From the NCBI RefSeq assembly GCF_001953745.1, contig NZ_LWLN01000001.1, positions 124,001 through 188,000 of the forward strand: a DNA stretch of 64,000 nucleotides, read 5' to 3'. The notes beneath the pieces were generated by a model. That model was given only the letters and a program-made list of their open reading frames with translations. It was not told where the DNA came from and did not search any database. This document shows, piece by piece, positions 18,651 to 27,718 of the stretch; positions within the stretch are counted from its first letter, which is position 1, and each line of letters starts with the position of its first letter. The translations under genes and the position numbers were made by a program. Origin of the DNA: Natrinema saccharevitans. GTDB taxonomy: Archaea > Halobacteriota > Halobacteria > Halobacteriales > Natrialbaceae.

Positions 18651-21086
18651 CTACTCGTCGTCGAGTCGGTCGAACGTGAACGAGCCGTTGAGTTCCTCGT
18701 GGTCGGTATCGTTCGCATCCGAATCAGGCCGGGTCGATGCACCGTCAGATTCACCGTCGCCGTCCGCGTCGTTCCCGCGACGTCGCTCGTCCTCGTTGCC
18801 GTCGACGATCGCTTTGTCGAACTCCAGAGCCGCCTCGCTATTGATGTCCGACTCGTCTCTCGGTTTCGTCTCGAAGTGATCGAGCGTCTCGCTCAGGCGA
18901 GTCGCCTGATCGGCGAGCGAACTCGCACTTTTCGACACTTCGGAGAGGGCGGACGTTTGCTCTTCCGCGGCTGCCGCGACGCGCTGGGATTCGGCTGCCG
19001 TTGATTCGGAGATCTCGGCAGCCGACGAGACCATTGCGACGACCTCCTGTGTCGAGGCCGCCTGTTCCTCGGTCGCCGCGGAAATCTCCTGTACGCCGTC
19101 GTTAGTTTTCTCGGCGTAATCGGCGATTTCGTCGAGCGCCTCGGCGGCGTTCTCCACGGAGCCGACGTGCTCCGCGATCCGATCTGCCGTCCGCTGGACC
19201 TCCGTCGCCGTCTCGGCCGTCTGTTCGTCGATCCGCTCGAGCCGTTGTTCGATGTCCTCTGCGGTCGATTTCGTGTCCGCGGCCAGCTCTTTGACCTGTT
19301 TCGCGACGGCACCGAACCCGGAGCCGTCCTCACCGCTGTCCCCTCGAGAGGCCTCGATGTTCGCGTTCAATGCGAGCATGTTCGTCTCTCGGGCGACCTC
19401 GGAGATGAATTCGACCAGTTCGTCGATCTGTGCCATCTCCGACTCGAGTTCTTTGATCGCGTCGACCGCTTCCGTCGATTCCGCCTCGATCTCGTGCATG
19501 CCGTCAATGGCTTCCTGCGCCGCTTCGCGACCGAGACGACCCGTCTCCGCCGTCCGTTCTGCGATGTCGGCGACGTTGTTCGAGGAAGCTGCGATCTCCT
19601 CGGTCGTCGTCGAGAGGCCGCTCATCTCCTGATTGACCGACTGTAAGTTCTGATTCTGTTGGTCCGCACCGTCAGAAATCGACTGGATCGATTCGGAGAC
19701 CTGTTGAGACGCCGACCGGACCTCTTCGGAACTGGCCGTCACCTGTTCACTCGCGGTCGCGACCTCGTTCGCGAAGGACTTGACCTCGGCGGTCGTCTCC
19801 TCGAGTTCCTCGACCATCTCGTTGAACGCGAGCGCGATATCGGTCATCGCGTCGCTCTCGCTTTCGGGATCGAGCCGTCGCGTCAGATCACCGTCGGCGC
19901 ACTCGTCCATAACTGCGCTGAACTCCTCGGCTTTGGTCTCGAGGTGGCGGTTTATCGACTCGGTTTCGGCACGGGCGGCTTCGGCTTCCTCGCGTGCGGA
20001 CTCGGCGTTCGTAATCTGCTCTCGCAGCGAGGTGCGCATGTCGTCGAACCCGTCGTACAGCCGCCCGATCTCGTCGATCCGGTTCGTCTCGAGGTCGACG
20101 TCGAGGTTGCCCGCTTGCATCTCGGTCGTCCGGTCGCGGAGCCGAGCCAGCGGAACGACGGTCTGGCGTCCCAGCACGACGCCCACGAGCCCGAGTGTGA
20201 TCAAACTCGCAAGCACCATTGCGATAACATTGTTCCCGACATCGCTCGCGACCCCGTAGGCCTGCTCTGTCGGGATACTGGTGACTGCTACCCACTGTGT
20301 GTTCCCGACGGGGACGTACGCCCGCACGGCGTCGTCGTCCTCTACACGCATTAGCCGGCCGCCGAGGGCAGCCTCCATTGCGTCCGTGTCGACCGAGTCG
20401 GCGTCGATCGCCGCCGACTCGGTTTGGAAGATCGCGGAGCCGTCACTATCGAGGATGATCGTGGAGGAAGATGCGTTCTCGTCCTGCAGTTGTCCGACCT
20501 GATACTCGAGCGTCCCGATGATGATGACCGCGCGATCGTCGCGTTCGGTCACCGGGCTGGCGAACGCCATCACCTGATCGCCGAGCGAGGGCGATTCGTA
20601 GGCAGCCGGCGAGTTCCAGACCGACTCGTCGAGGACGAACTCGTCGGTGAATTCGCCGTCTGCCCACGGCTCCTCGAGTGACGAGAACGACTCGCCGCGG
20701 TAGGCCGCGTTCGTACTCGTGACGATTTCGTTGTTTTCGGTGTCGACGTAGTGGATCGCCCGCACGTCGACGTCCATTCGAGCTTGTTCTTCGACGAGGT
20801 GTGCCTGTGCTTCCTGCGGGTTCCCCTCCTGTAGCACCTGCGATGCGGACGCCGTTCGCGTCTGAACGCGCATCGTTTCGACCCAGTTGCTAATCGCATC
20901 TGCCTGCATTTCGGAGGTCGATTCGAGCTGTTCGTTCGAGTCCGCTCGCACAGTCTGGTCGATCTGGGCGTAGCTGACGAACCCGACGGAACCGATCACC
21001 AGCACGACTACCAGGATCGAGATCACGAACTTGACGAGGTATCGGCGTCTGACGAACGCCGGCACGAGATTCGCGAGCGACGGCAT
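18651..21086 (-). CDS. methyl-accepting chemotaxis transducer, BasT-like
   Basis: 811 residues. TM1 is at about 20-42 (FVISILVVVLVIGSVGFVSY), followed by a 240-residue extracytoplasmic Cache-type sensor, TM2 (VIAMVLASLITLGLVGVVLG) and HAMP segments (VPLARLRDRTTEMQAGNLD, then a second near GDLTRRLDPE). The signalling domain is a long coiled coil with the conserved hairpin tip EVARETNMLALNANIEASRG. The C terminus is an acidic tail of about 60 residues. Its ATG overlaps the stop of the upstream binding-protein gene in a TAATG, so the two are probably translated together. In Halobacterium, BasB (binding lipoprotein) and BasT (transducer) form such a pair for branched-chain amino acids; the ligand here is unproven. 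Confidence 0.92.
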   Translation of the reverse strand: MPSLANLVPAFVRRRYLVKFVISILVVVLVIGSVGFVSYAQIDQTVRADSNEQLESTSEMQADAISNWVETMRVQTRTASASQVLQEGNPQEAQAHLVEEQARMDVDVRAIHYVDTENNEIVTSTNAAYRGESFSSLEEPWADGEFTDEFVLDESVWNSPAAYESPSLGDQVMAFASPVTERDDRAVIIIGTLEYQVGQLQDENASSSTIILDSDGSAIFQTESAAIDADSVDTDAMEAALGGRLMRVEDDDAVRAYVPVGNTQWVAVTSIPTEQAYGVASDVGNNVIAMVLASLITLGLVGVVLGRQTVVPLARLRDRTTEMQAGNLDVDLETNRIDEIGRLYDGFDDMRTSLREQITNAESAREEAEAARAETESINRHLETKAEEFSAVMDECADGDLTRRLDPESESDAMTDIALAFNEMVEELEETTAEVKSFANEVATASEQVTASSEEVRSASQQVSESIQSISDGADQQNQNLQSVNQEMSGLSTTTEEIAASSNNVADIAERTAETGRLGREAAQEAIDGMHEIEAESTEAVDAIKELESEMAQIDELVEFISEVARETNMLALNANIEASRGDSGEDGSGFGAVAKQVKELAADTKSTAEDIEQRLERIDEQTAETATEVQRTADRIAEHVGSVENAAEALDEIADYAEKTNDGVQEISAATEEQAASTQEVVAMVSSAAEISESTAAESQRVAAAAEEQTSALSEVSKSASSLADQATRLSETLDHFETKPRDESDINSEAALEFDKAIVDGNEDERRRGNDADGDGESDGASTRPDSDANDTDHEELNGSFTFDRLDDE

Positions 21087-22354
21087 TACGCACTCACCCG
21101 GTCTATTTCGCGGATCCCTCCGTCGGCATCCTGATCGAACTCCCAGTATTTGAAGACAGCGTCGACCACGTCCCCGTTCTCGTCGAATCCGACCGAACTC
21201 GAGGCTCCCTCGTACGCGATCGGCTCTCCTTCGGCCGCGAGTTCGAGGCCGTCGGCGAGGGTTTTCGGTGTGATGGTCTCGCCCTCGCCGGTGGTAACCG
21301 CCTGCATCGCGCTTCTGATCGCTGTACCGTCGTTTTGGCCCGCATAGGCGTTCGCGAGCAACAGGACGGCGGTCGCGTCGTACGAGTGAGACGTGAAGAC
21401 GCTCGGTTCGACGTCGTACTCGCTCTCGTACAGTTCGGTAAACGTCTCGGTTCCGGGCCCGGCGACCAGCGGTGCGGTTCCGCGAATGCCGTCCAGCGAG
21501 TAGTCGACCTCGTCCTGAAGCTCGCTGTCCTGCAGTCCGTCGGTAACGAGGATATCCTCCTCGGCGTCCCTGCCCAGGTCGGTGAGTACCTGGCCTCCCG
21601 TCTGTGGATAGCCGATCACGACGAGTAACTCCGGATCGTCGACTCGAGCGCGTTCGATGGCGTCGGTGTAGGTGCTTTGACCCTCCTCGAGCGGAACCTG
21701 CGCCGAGACCGTTCCCCCGTGGCTGGTCTGAAACGAACTGCTGAACGCCTGACTCAGCTGCCAGCCGTAGTCGTTGTTCACGTAGAGGGTCGCTGCGCGA
21801 TCGTGGTCGAGATCGTTCGCCGCCTGATCAGCGAGGACGACCGCCTGGAGTGAGTCCGAGAGCGCTGTACGGAAGACGAGGCCGGCGTCGTTGAGCGACG
21901 TGATCGTCGGAGAGGTCGCACCCGGCGAGCAACAGACGGTCCGATAGGGAATGAGAACCTGTTGGGTCGCCTGTAATGTCACGTCGGACGCGGCCGGTCC
22001 GTTGATCATCGGGTATCCCGCTGCGACGAGATCGGCGGCACCCTGCACGCCCGCTGCCGGTGACGTCTCTGTATCCATGACGTCGTACTCGATCTCGAGC
22101 GACACGCTGTCTTCGACCTGCCGGATCGGCAGCAACGCCGCGTCTCGAATCGGTCCACCCACAGAATCGAGATCGCCGCTCAGCGGCTGCATTACCCCGA
22201 GTTTGAGCGTCCTGTCCGTTCCCCCGATACTGCTCCCCTGCTCGACGTCACCCGAGCCAAGCCCCGGCACCGAACTGAGACAACCGGCCAGCCCGCTGAG
22301 ACCAGCGGTACAGAGCCCGGACAGTAGTCTTCGACGGTTCGATCGAACTGGCAT
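21086..22354 (-). CDS. ABC-type substrate-binding lipoprotein, BasB-like (branched-chain amino acid family)
   Basis: 422 residues from ATG 22354. The N terminus has a twin-arginine-like SNRRRLLSGL followed by a lipobox GLAGC (Cys25), so it is probably a Tat-exported lipoprotein on the outer face. The body is a Leu/Ile/Val-binding-type fold (LKLGVMQPLSGDLDSVGG, VLIPYRTVCCSPGATSPTIT, AATLYVNNDYGWQLSQAF). No permease or ATPase genes are nearby; the partner is the transducer directly downstream. That argues for chemotaxis rather than uptake. A TTATAT box at about 22377-22382 lies 25 bases before the start and supports it. Confidence 0.9.
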   Translation of the reverse strand: MPVRSNRRRLLSGLCTAGLSGLAGCLSSVPGLGSGDVEQGSSIGGTDRTLKLGVMQPLSGDLDSVGGPIRDAALLPIRQVEDSVSLEIEYDVMDTETSPAAGVQGAADLVAAGYPMINGPAASDVTLQATQQVLIPYRTVCCSPGATSPTITSLNDAGLVFRTALSDSLQAVVLADQAANDLDHDRAATLYVNNDYGWQLSQAFSSSFQTSHGGTVSAQVPLEEGQSTYTDAIERARVDDPELLVVIGYPQTGGQVLTDLGRDAEEDILVTDGLQDSELQDEVDYSLDGIRGTAPLVAGPGTETFTELYESEYDVEPSVFTSHSYDATAVLLLANAYAGQNDGTAIRSAMQAVTTGEGETITPKTLADGLELAAEGEPIAYEGASSSVGFDENGDVVDAVFKYWEFDQDADGGIREIDRVSA

Positions 22355-22548
22355 ATGTCCGAATCCAACGCATACCATATAACTTTACTGTTAATAAATT
22401 AGAGTATACGCGGAAAACTGAATGAATTAATACTGGCAGGTATATTCGATAGAATTCCCATTAACCGATGTTCGTCGGGTTGTATCGTGAAAATCGCGGA
22501 TCGATACGTCGGCTACTGGCGAGGTCGCAGCTCACAAAATACATACTA
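22355..22548 (-). promoter_or_regulatory. AT-rich promoter region of the BasB/BasT-like operon
   Basis: The first 110 bases upstream of 22354 are AT-rich, with a TTATAT box at about 22377-22382 at leaderless spacing and further AT tracts (TTTATTAACAG, AATATACCTG on the minus strand). The rest up to 22548 is ordinary spacer ending at the left inverted repeat of the insertion sequence. No gene is visible. Confidence 0.5.
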
Positions 22549-23549
22549 CGCTCATCCGTAGGAGATTGTTGATACTGCTGGGCGGTCGCTGTGAAGTCAA
22601 AGAGGACAAGGGCACCGCTGACGCGGTGCCCGACACGAATGATTCCACTCGATGTGTTTGGGTCGGAATCGGTCGAAGCGGACCTGTTGCAGCAGGTTCG
22701 CTGGCGTGACGGTGTTACCTGTCCCCGCTGCCGTTCTGACCGAACGGTCAGAAACGGCAGCTACAGAGAGTTCCAACGGTATCTCTGTAAGGATTGCGAC
22801 CGCACGTTCAACGACAAGACGGGCACGATTTTCGCTCACTCGAAGGTTGCACTCCGCCGGTGGCTGTTCTCGATCTACGCGTTTCTCCGGTTTAACACGA
22901 GCCTCCGACAACTCCAGTGCGAAATCGAGGTCACACACAAAACGATGCACCGGCGCATCGAGCGCTCTGGCGAAGCGCTCGATGCGCCCTCTCTCGATCT
23001 TGTCGGCCCAGTCGAAATCGATGAAGTGTACGTTTCTGCCGGGAAGAAAGGCCGCGAGCGCGACCAGGAGTCGCGCTCGCGTGGCCTGTCCACGCGTGGG
23101 CGCGGAACATATGATGGTGACAAGCCACCCGTGTTCATTCTCGCTGATCGCGGTACGGGACAGCGGTACGTGATTCCAGCGAAAGCCACGGATGAATCGA
23201 CGATTCGACTCCTCTTGGCAGACTGCCAAGAGGAGTCGTTGACTGTCTATACTGACGGCTTTCGAGCGTACGAGCCACTCGAAGCGGACGACGCATTCAC
23301 CCGTGAATACGTCGTCCACGGTGACGGTGAATACGCCGACGAAGAGGTCCACGTCAATACCCGCGAGAGCCACGCGTCGCTGACGCGACGGTGGCTCTCG
23401 CCGCATCGAGGAATCTCGAAAGATAAGCTGACACAGTATCTCAGAGCGTTCCAACTTCGCCGAGAACTATATCGAAAACCGGGACGAGACGCACTCAAAC
23501 ACGCTATTCGAGCAACACTCTGAAATCAACAATGAACTACGCAAGAGCG
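22549..23549 (+). mobile_element. IS1595-family insertion sequence (ISH4-like group)
   Basis: About 1.0 kb, bounded by imperfect inverted repeats at 22549-22573 and 23525-23549: 20 of 25 positions match (blocks CGCTC, CGTAG and ATTGTTGAT on the left; their complements on the right). It encodes one intact transposase. An 8-base target duplication, usual for the family, could not be identified next to these ends, so the true boundaries may differ by a few bases or the flanks have diverged. Confidence 0.75.
22639..23523 (+). CDS. IS1595-family transposase (ISXO2-like DDE)
   Basis: 294 residues from ATG 22639 (MIPLDVFGSE). An N-terminal zinc ribbon has C28-PR-C31 and C50-KD-C53. The catalytic domain shows D128 in VEIDEVYV, D206 in VYTDGFRAY and the N240-TRE243 motif that replaces the usual last glutamate context in this family, followed by SKDKLTQYLRAFQLRRE. 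The frame is complete without internal stops, so the element may still be active. Confidence 0.9.
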   Translation: MIPLDVFGSESVEADLLQQVRWRDGVTCPRCRSDRTVRNGSYREFQRYLCKDCDRTFNDKTGTIFAHSKVALRRWLFSIYAFLRFNTSLRQLQCEIEVTHKTMHRRIERSGEALDAPSLDLVGPVEIDEVYVSAGKKGRERDQESRSRGLSTRGRGTYDGDKPPVFILADRGTGQRYVIPAKATDESTIRLLLADCQEESLTVYTDGFRAYEPLEADDAFTREYVVHGDGEYADEEVHVNTRESHASLTRRWLSPHRGISKDKLTQYLRAFQLRRELYRKPGRDALKHAIRATL

Positions 23550-23554
23550 CACGC

Positions 23555-23601
23555 AAAAAATCCGGATCAAAAAAGCCCCCGAGCGTCCGTTCGCTCGCGG
23601 T
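23555..23601 (+). repeat. degenerate copy of the dispersed intergenic repeat
   Basis: AAAAAATCCGGATCAAAAAA, then GCCCCCGAGCGTCC and GTTCGCTCGCGGT, resembling the tail of the copies after 50463 and 58571. It sits between the right end of the IS and the 3' end of etfA. On the minus strand its T-runs could also end the etfBA transcript. Confidence 0.4.
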
Positions 23602-23609
23602 ACGACTGC

Positions 23610-24566
23610 TTACCCTTCGAACTCTTCGATGAGTTCGGGGACGACGTCGAAGAGGTCGTCGACGATCGCGTAGTCGGCGATGTCCATGATCGGGGCGTTG
23701 GGGTCCGTGTTGATCGCCACGATCGTGTCGGAGCCTTTCATGCCGGCGACGTGCTGGACCGCACCGGAGATCCCGATGGCGATGTAGACGTCGGGAGTGA
23801 CGACCTTCCCGGACTGGCCGACCTGACGGTTCTTGGGCAGCCAGCCGTTGTCGACGATCGGACGGGACGAGGACAGCGTCGCGTCGAGCGTGTCGGCCAG
23901 GTCCCGGATGAGGTCGAGGTTCTCCTCTTCCTCGATCCCGCGGCCGATCGAGACCAGCAGTTCGGCCTCGCTGATGTCGACGTCGCCGCCGCCGACTTCC
24001 TCGAAGCCGCTGACGGTCGACCCGACGGCGTCCTCGTCGATGTCGGCCTCGAAGGCCTCGATCGCGGCGTCGCCGGTGCCCTCGGCGGCGGGCCACTCGG
24101 CACCGCGGATCGTGACGATCGCATCGCCCTCGAGTTCGTTGGTCGTCTCGACCTTGCCGCCGTACATCTCGCGGGTCGCGATCAGGGTCTCGCCGTCGGT
24201 CTCTAAGTCGACCGTGTCGGTGACGATCGGCAGGTCGAGTTCGTTGGCGACGGCGGGGGCGTAGTCGAGCCCGTTGACGCTGTTGGGCGTCACGACGAAC
24301 TGCGGTGCGAGGTCGTCGTAGAGCTGCGTGATCGCCTGCGAGTAGACGTCGTGGTTGAACTCCTCACCGTGGGAAACGGTGTGGATGGCGTCGACGCCCT
24401 CGCGGTTGAGCTTCTCGGCGAACTCGTCGACGGTGCCGCTGATGACCGCCAGGTGGAGGTCGCCGCCGGTCTCGTCGGCGAGCTGGCGCCCGGCGGTGAT
24501 GATCTCGTAGCTGACGTCGCGCAGTTCGCCGCGGCGGTGGTCCGCGACTGCGAGGACGTCCGTCAT
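23610..24566 (-). CDS. etfA: electron transfer flavoprotein alpha subunit
   Basis: 318 residues. ETF is a soluble FAD heterodimer that collects electrons from acyl-CoA and other dehydrogenases. The C-terminal FAD domain carries [40 protein letters not shown] and [15 protein letters not shown], all family signatures. It overlaps etfB by 4 bases (ATGA at 24563-24566). Confidence 0.96.
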   Translation of the reverse strand: MTDVLAVADHRRGELRDVSYEIITAGRQLADETGGDLHLAVISGTVDEFAEKLNREGVDAIHTVSHGEEFNHDVYSQAITQLYDDLAPQFVVTPNSVNGLDYAPAVANELDLPIVTDTVDLETDGETLIATREMYGGKVETTNELEGDAIVTIRGAEWPAAEGTGDAAIEAFEADIDEDAVGSTVSGFEEVGGGDVDISEAELLVSIGRGIEEEENLDLIRDLADTLDATLSSSRPIVDNGWLPKNRQVGQSGKVVTPDVYIAIGISGAVQHVAGMKGSDTIVAINTDPNAPIMDIADYAIVDDLFDVVPELIEEFEG

Positions 24567-25354
24567 TGTGCCACCCCCTTGTCGCGGAGCAGGTCACCCA
24601 GCTCCGAGGCGGTCTCGTCGGCGCTTCCCTCCCAGGTTGTCACGTCGCTCTCGCTCTCGGGCTCGTACATGTCCGTCAGCTCGAGTTCGGTTTCGATCGT
24701 ACTCTCGTCGACGCCGATGTCGGCGAGCGCCTTGACGTCCATCGGTTTCTGCTGGGCCTGTCGGATGCCACGGAGGCTGGCGTAGCGGGGCTCGTTGATC
24801 CCGGTCTGGATCGTCAGCACGGCGGGGAGTTCGATGTCGGTCAGCTCCTCGACGCCGCCCTCGAGTTCGCGCCGCACGGAGGCGATCCCGTCGTCGAGAT
24901 CGTGCTCGAGGTGGTTGACGACGGCTCCCCACTGGAAGCCGATGTTCTCGGCGACTGAGACGCCGGTCGCGGCGAAGCTGTCGTCACCGGCCTGGACGCC
25001 CGAGAGGACGAGGTCGGGGTCTTCCTCCTCGATGACGGCACTGAGGATCTCGGTCTTGGCGTTGACGTCGAGCAGGTCGACGTCTTCCAGTGTGTCGTCC
25101 CAGACGCGGACGGCGCGGTCGGCGCCTTTCGCGAGTGCCTGACGGATAGTCTGTTCGCAGTCTTCCGGCCCGATCGTGACCGTCACGACCTCGTCGGCGA
25201 TGCCGTCTTCCTGGAGCTGGACGGCTTCCTCGATCGCGTAGTCGTCCCATTCGTTCAAGTCGGCACCGAGGTACTGCTCGGCGATTTCGGTTCCATCGAT
25301 TTCGAACTCGTCTTCGACGGTCGCCACCTCTTTGACCGTTACGAGAATTTTCAT
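24563..25354 (-). CDS. etfB: electron transfer flavoprotein beta subunit
   Basis: 263 residues, first gene of the etfBA pair. Typical features are MKILVTVKEVATVEDEF, the ETF-beta segment ALAKGADRAVRVWDD, LVLSGVQAGDDSFAATGV and the DIELPAVLTIQTGINEPRYASLRGI signature near residues 190-215. A GGTTTACGG box at about 25380-25390 on the minus strand is a plausible promoter. Confidence 0.96.
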   Translation of the reverse strand: MKILVTVKEVATVEDEFEIDGTEIAEQYLGADLNEWDDYAIEEAVQLQEDGIADEVVTVTIGPEDCEQTIRQALAKGADRAVRVWDDTLEDVDLLDVNAKTEILSAVIEEEDPDLVLSGVQAGDDSFAATGVSVAENIGFQWGAVVNHLEHDLDDGIASVRRELEGGVEELTDIELPAVLTIQTGINEPRYASLRGIRQAQQKPMDVKALADIGVDESTIETELELTDMYEPESESDVTTWEGSADETASELGDLLRDKGVAQ

Positions 25355-25555
25355 CGTTTGTCACTGCTACGTCCATACCGTAAACCTTTTCGAAACCGCA
25401 CGTCACCCAGGCGTCGTTTCGTTACCATGTTTTCGCTGTCCGTCGGTGACTGTTAGTGGTGCTGCCTCGTCCCCCGCTCTTCACTTCCAACGTTTCGCCC
25501 CGCTGTCGATCCACGAGACGGAAACGGTTTAACGCCACCGCTGGTAGTGGCGTGC

Positions 25556-26044
25556 ATGGCAGACTGTCCACTCGCCGACGACTGCCCCGAGTTCTCCGAG
25601 CGGATCTCGGGAATGGGGTGTCAACACTACGGTGACCGGGGTGGCAAGGAGTGGTGTAACCACTACAATCAGCCGATCGAGGACCTCAAGACCCAGCCGG
25701 TCAAGTCGGGCCAGGAAGTCGTCATCGACGTCGTCGACATGCACGAGAGCGGTGCCGGCGTCGGGCGGACCGAAGACGGTTTCATCGTCATGGTCGACGG
25801 CGTCCTGCCGGAGGCTCGCGCTCGCGTCGAGATCACCCGCGTCCACAGCAATCACGCCCGCGCGGAAGAACTCGAGTTACTGCCGATGGAACCCGACGAC
25901 GAGGAAGAAGAGGCGAAAACGGACGCCGACGACGGCGCCGCGGACGTCGACGACGGCGCCGCGGACGCCGACGAGGGTGACGACGCTGACGATGGCCCCG
26001 AACGCGAGCGACTCGGGAGCCGCGACAACTTCTGGGGTTCGTAA
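25556..26044 (+). CDS. TRAM domain protein with N-terminal cysteine cluster
   Basis: 162 residues from ATG 25556, which lies at leaderless distance from a GGTTTAACG box (25526-25534). Four cysteines (C4, C10, C22, C34, with H24 and H36 nearby) suggest a metal site. Residues 50-105 form a TRAM fold (VKSGQEVVIDVVDMHESGAG, DGFIVMVDGVLPEARARVEI), an RNA-binding beta barrel. Archaeal stand-alone TRAM proteins act as RNA chaperones. The tail is acidic and includes two copies of DDGAAD encoded by a 21-base tandem repeat at about 25927-25967. Confidence 0.85.
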   Translation: MADCPLADDCPEFSERISGMGCQHYGDRGGKEWCNHYNQPIEDLKTQPVKSGQEVVIDVVDMHESGAGVGRTEDGFIVMVDGVLPEARARVEITRVHSNHARAEELELLPMEPDDEEEEAKTDADDGAADVDDGAADADEGDDADDGPERERLGSRDNFWGS

Positions 26045-26168
26045 CGCCTCTCGAGTGGACAGTCGATCCGACGCGACGGTTTTGACGCGGCTTGGGCGGT
26101 ATCTCGGCCGTCCCTTCTAATGTGCCGCTTCAGGTAACGTTTTCTCGACCCCCGTGAGATATGGCCCC

Positions 26169-27161
26169 ATGGAACGCATCTCGTTATCGAACTCGGCGTT
26201 CGAAGGCGACAACAACGCGTACCTCTTCGCGGACGGCCCCGAAACGGCGCTCATCGACACCGGCGACTGGATGGCGACCACGCGCGAGCAACTCGAGGGG
26301 GCCCTGGCCGATCGCGGGCTCGCCTTTTCCGACGTCGATCGCATCTTCCTGACCCACTGGCACCACGACCACTGCGGGCTGGCCGGCGAGATTCAGGCCG
26401 AGAGCGGGGCCGAGGTGTACGTCCACGGGGCCGACGCGGCACTGGTCGGGGGCGACGAGGCGGCCTGGGACGCGATGTACGACCGCCAGCGGGGGTACTT
26501 CGAGGAGTGGGGGATGCCCGAGGAGCGACAGGAGGTCTTGCTCGAGCGGATGGCCGACGGCGGGACGACGGTCGAAACGCCGACCGTCACGGCATTCGAG
26601 GACGGGGATACCTTCTCGATCAACGGCACCGAACTCACGGTGGTCCACACCTCCGGCCACGCGGCCGGGCTCAGCATGTTCGAGGCCGACCTCGAGGGCG
26701 GCCGCGAGGTCTTCTCCGGCGACGCCTTGCTGCCGGTCTATACCCCGAACGTCGGCGGCGCGGACGTCCGCGTCGATCGGCCGCTCGAGCGCTATCTCCG
26801 GGCGCTGCAGGGAATCGTCGACGCGGACTACGACCGCGCGTGGCCGGGCCATCGCGATCCGATCGACGACCCCGCCGACCGCGCTCGACACATCATCGAT
26901 CACCACGAGGAGCGCTCCTGGCGGGTCCTCGACGCCCTCGACCGAAAGGGACCCTGCGACGTCTGGACGGTCAGCGCCGACCTGTTCGGCGACCTCGAGG
27001 GCATTCACATCCTCCACGGCCCCGGCGAGTCCTACGCGCATCTCGAACACCTGGAGCGGGCGGGTACCGTCGTCCGCGAGGGTGGGGACTACCGGCTCGC
27101 CGACGGCGTGAGCGAGCGACTCGCAGCCACCGACGCGGAGCGGTGGGACCTCGAGTACTGA
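26169..27161 (+). CDS. metallo-beta-lactamase fold hydrolase
   Basis: 330 residues from ATG 26169. The metal-binding signature HWHHDH is at residues 63-68 (H63, H65, D67, H68); further ligands are in HTSGHAAG and FSGDALLP, with PGHRDPI near residue 240. The family hydrolyses thioesters such as glyoxalase II substrates, among others. The C-terminal 80 residues look like a winged helix (DVWTVSADLFGDLEG, HLEHLERAGTVVREGGDYRL), as in LACTB2-type proteins. Substrate unknown. Confidence 0.88.
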   Translation: MERISLSNSAFEGDNNAYLFADGPETALIDTGDWMATTREQLEGALADRGLAFSDVDRIFLTHWHHDHCGLAGEIQAESGAEVYVHGADAALVGGDEAAWDAMYDRQRGYFEEWGMPEERQEVLLERMADGGTTVETPTVTAFEDGDTFSINGTELTVVHTSGHAAGLSMFEADLEGGREVFSGDALLPVYTPNVGGADVRVDRPLERYLRALQGIVDADYDRAWPGHRDPIDDPADRARHIIDHHEERSWRVLDALDRKGPCDVWTVSADLFGDLEGIHILHGPGESYAHLEHLERAGTVVREGGDYRLADGVSERLAATDAERWDLEY

Positions 27162-27244
27162 GTCGATCGGTCGGCTCGGTTTCCCCGTTCGACCGCCGTT
27201 GTAATACCGAGAAGTATTTACTCGGGACCGAGTTAGGAATGTGT

Positions 27245-27601
27245 ATGATGTGGCAAGACCTCGTGTTCCTCGCCGGCAGCGTCCTCTCGATCGTCTTTCT
27301 CGCACCGACCGTTCGGGACGTGACGGCGAAGATTCCGCTCGGCTCGAGCGTTCCCTCGATGACGATCGGGGCGATCTACGCGGTGACCTACGCGACGATG
27401 GGGATGCGCTTCTCCGCGCTCGGCTCGCTGGGCGTCGCGACGATGTGGTCGCTGATCGTCTGCTATCGCTCGCCCGGTCCCCGCGACGGGCCCGCGAACG
27501 TCGTTCGGTTCGGCCGCTCGCTGGCCCGTCAGGCCCGCGGTGTCGTCACCGGGACGCCGACCGACGACGGCCGCGCCGCGTCCGGACAGTCGGCCGACTG
27601 A
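27245..27601 (+). CDS. small haloarchaeal membrane protein, unknown function
   Basis: 118 residues. Two to three hydrophobic segments cover about residues 5-20, 33-55 and 58-75 (LVFLAGSVLSIVFLAPTV, SMTIGAIYAVTYATMG); the C terminus is basic and polar. TATTTA at 27215-27220 puts the transcript start at about 27243-27245, so the ATG pair at 27245/27248 is preferred over the in-frame ATG at 27239. No family recognised. Confidence 0.65.
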   Translation: MMWQDLVFLAGSVLSIVFLAPTVRDVTAKIPLGSSVPSMTIGAIYAVTYATMGMRFSALGSLGVATMWSLIVCYRSPGPRDGPANVVRFGRSLARQARGVVTGTPTDDGRAASGQSAD

Positions 27602-27718
27602 TTCCTCGCTCGTTCTCCCCGGCGATCCGGAACCCGCGCTGGGACCGTGGAAGCTTTGATCCTACCGCCGATTAGTACTCGGTATGTCCACGCGAGCCTG
27701 CGGCTCCCGCGGGAGGGG

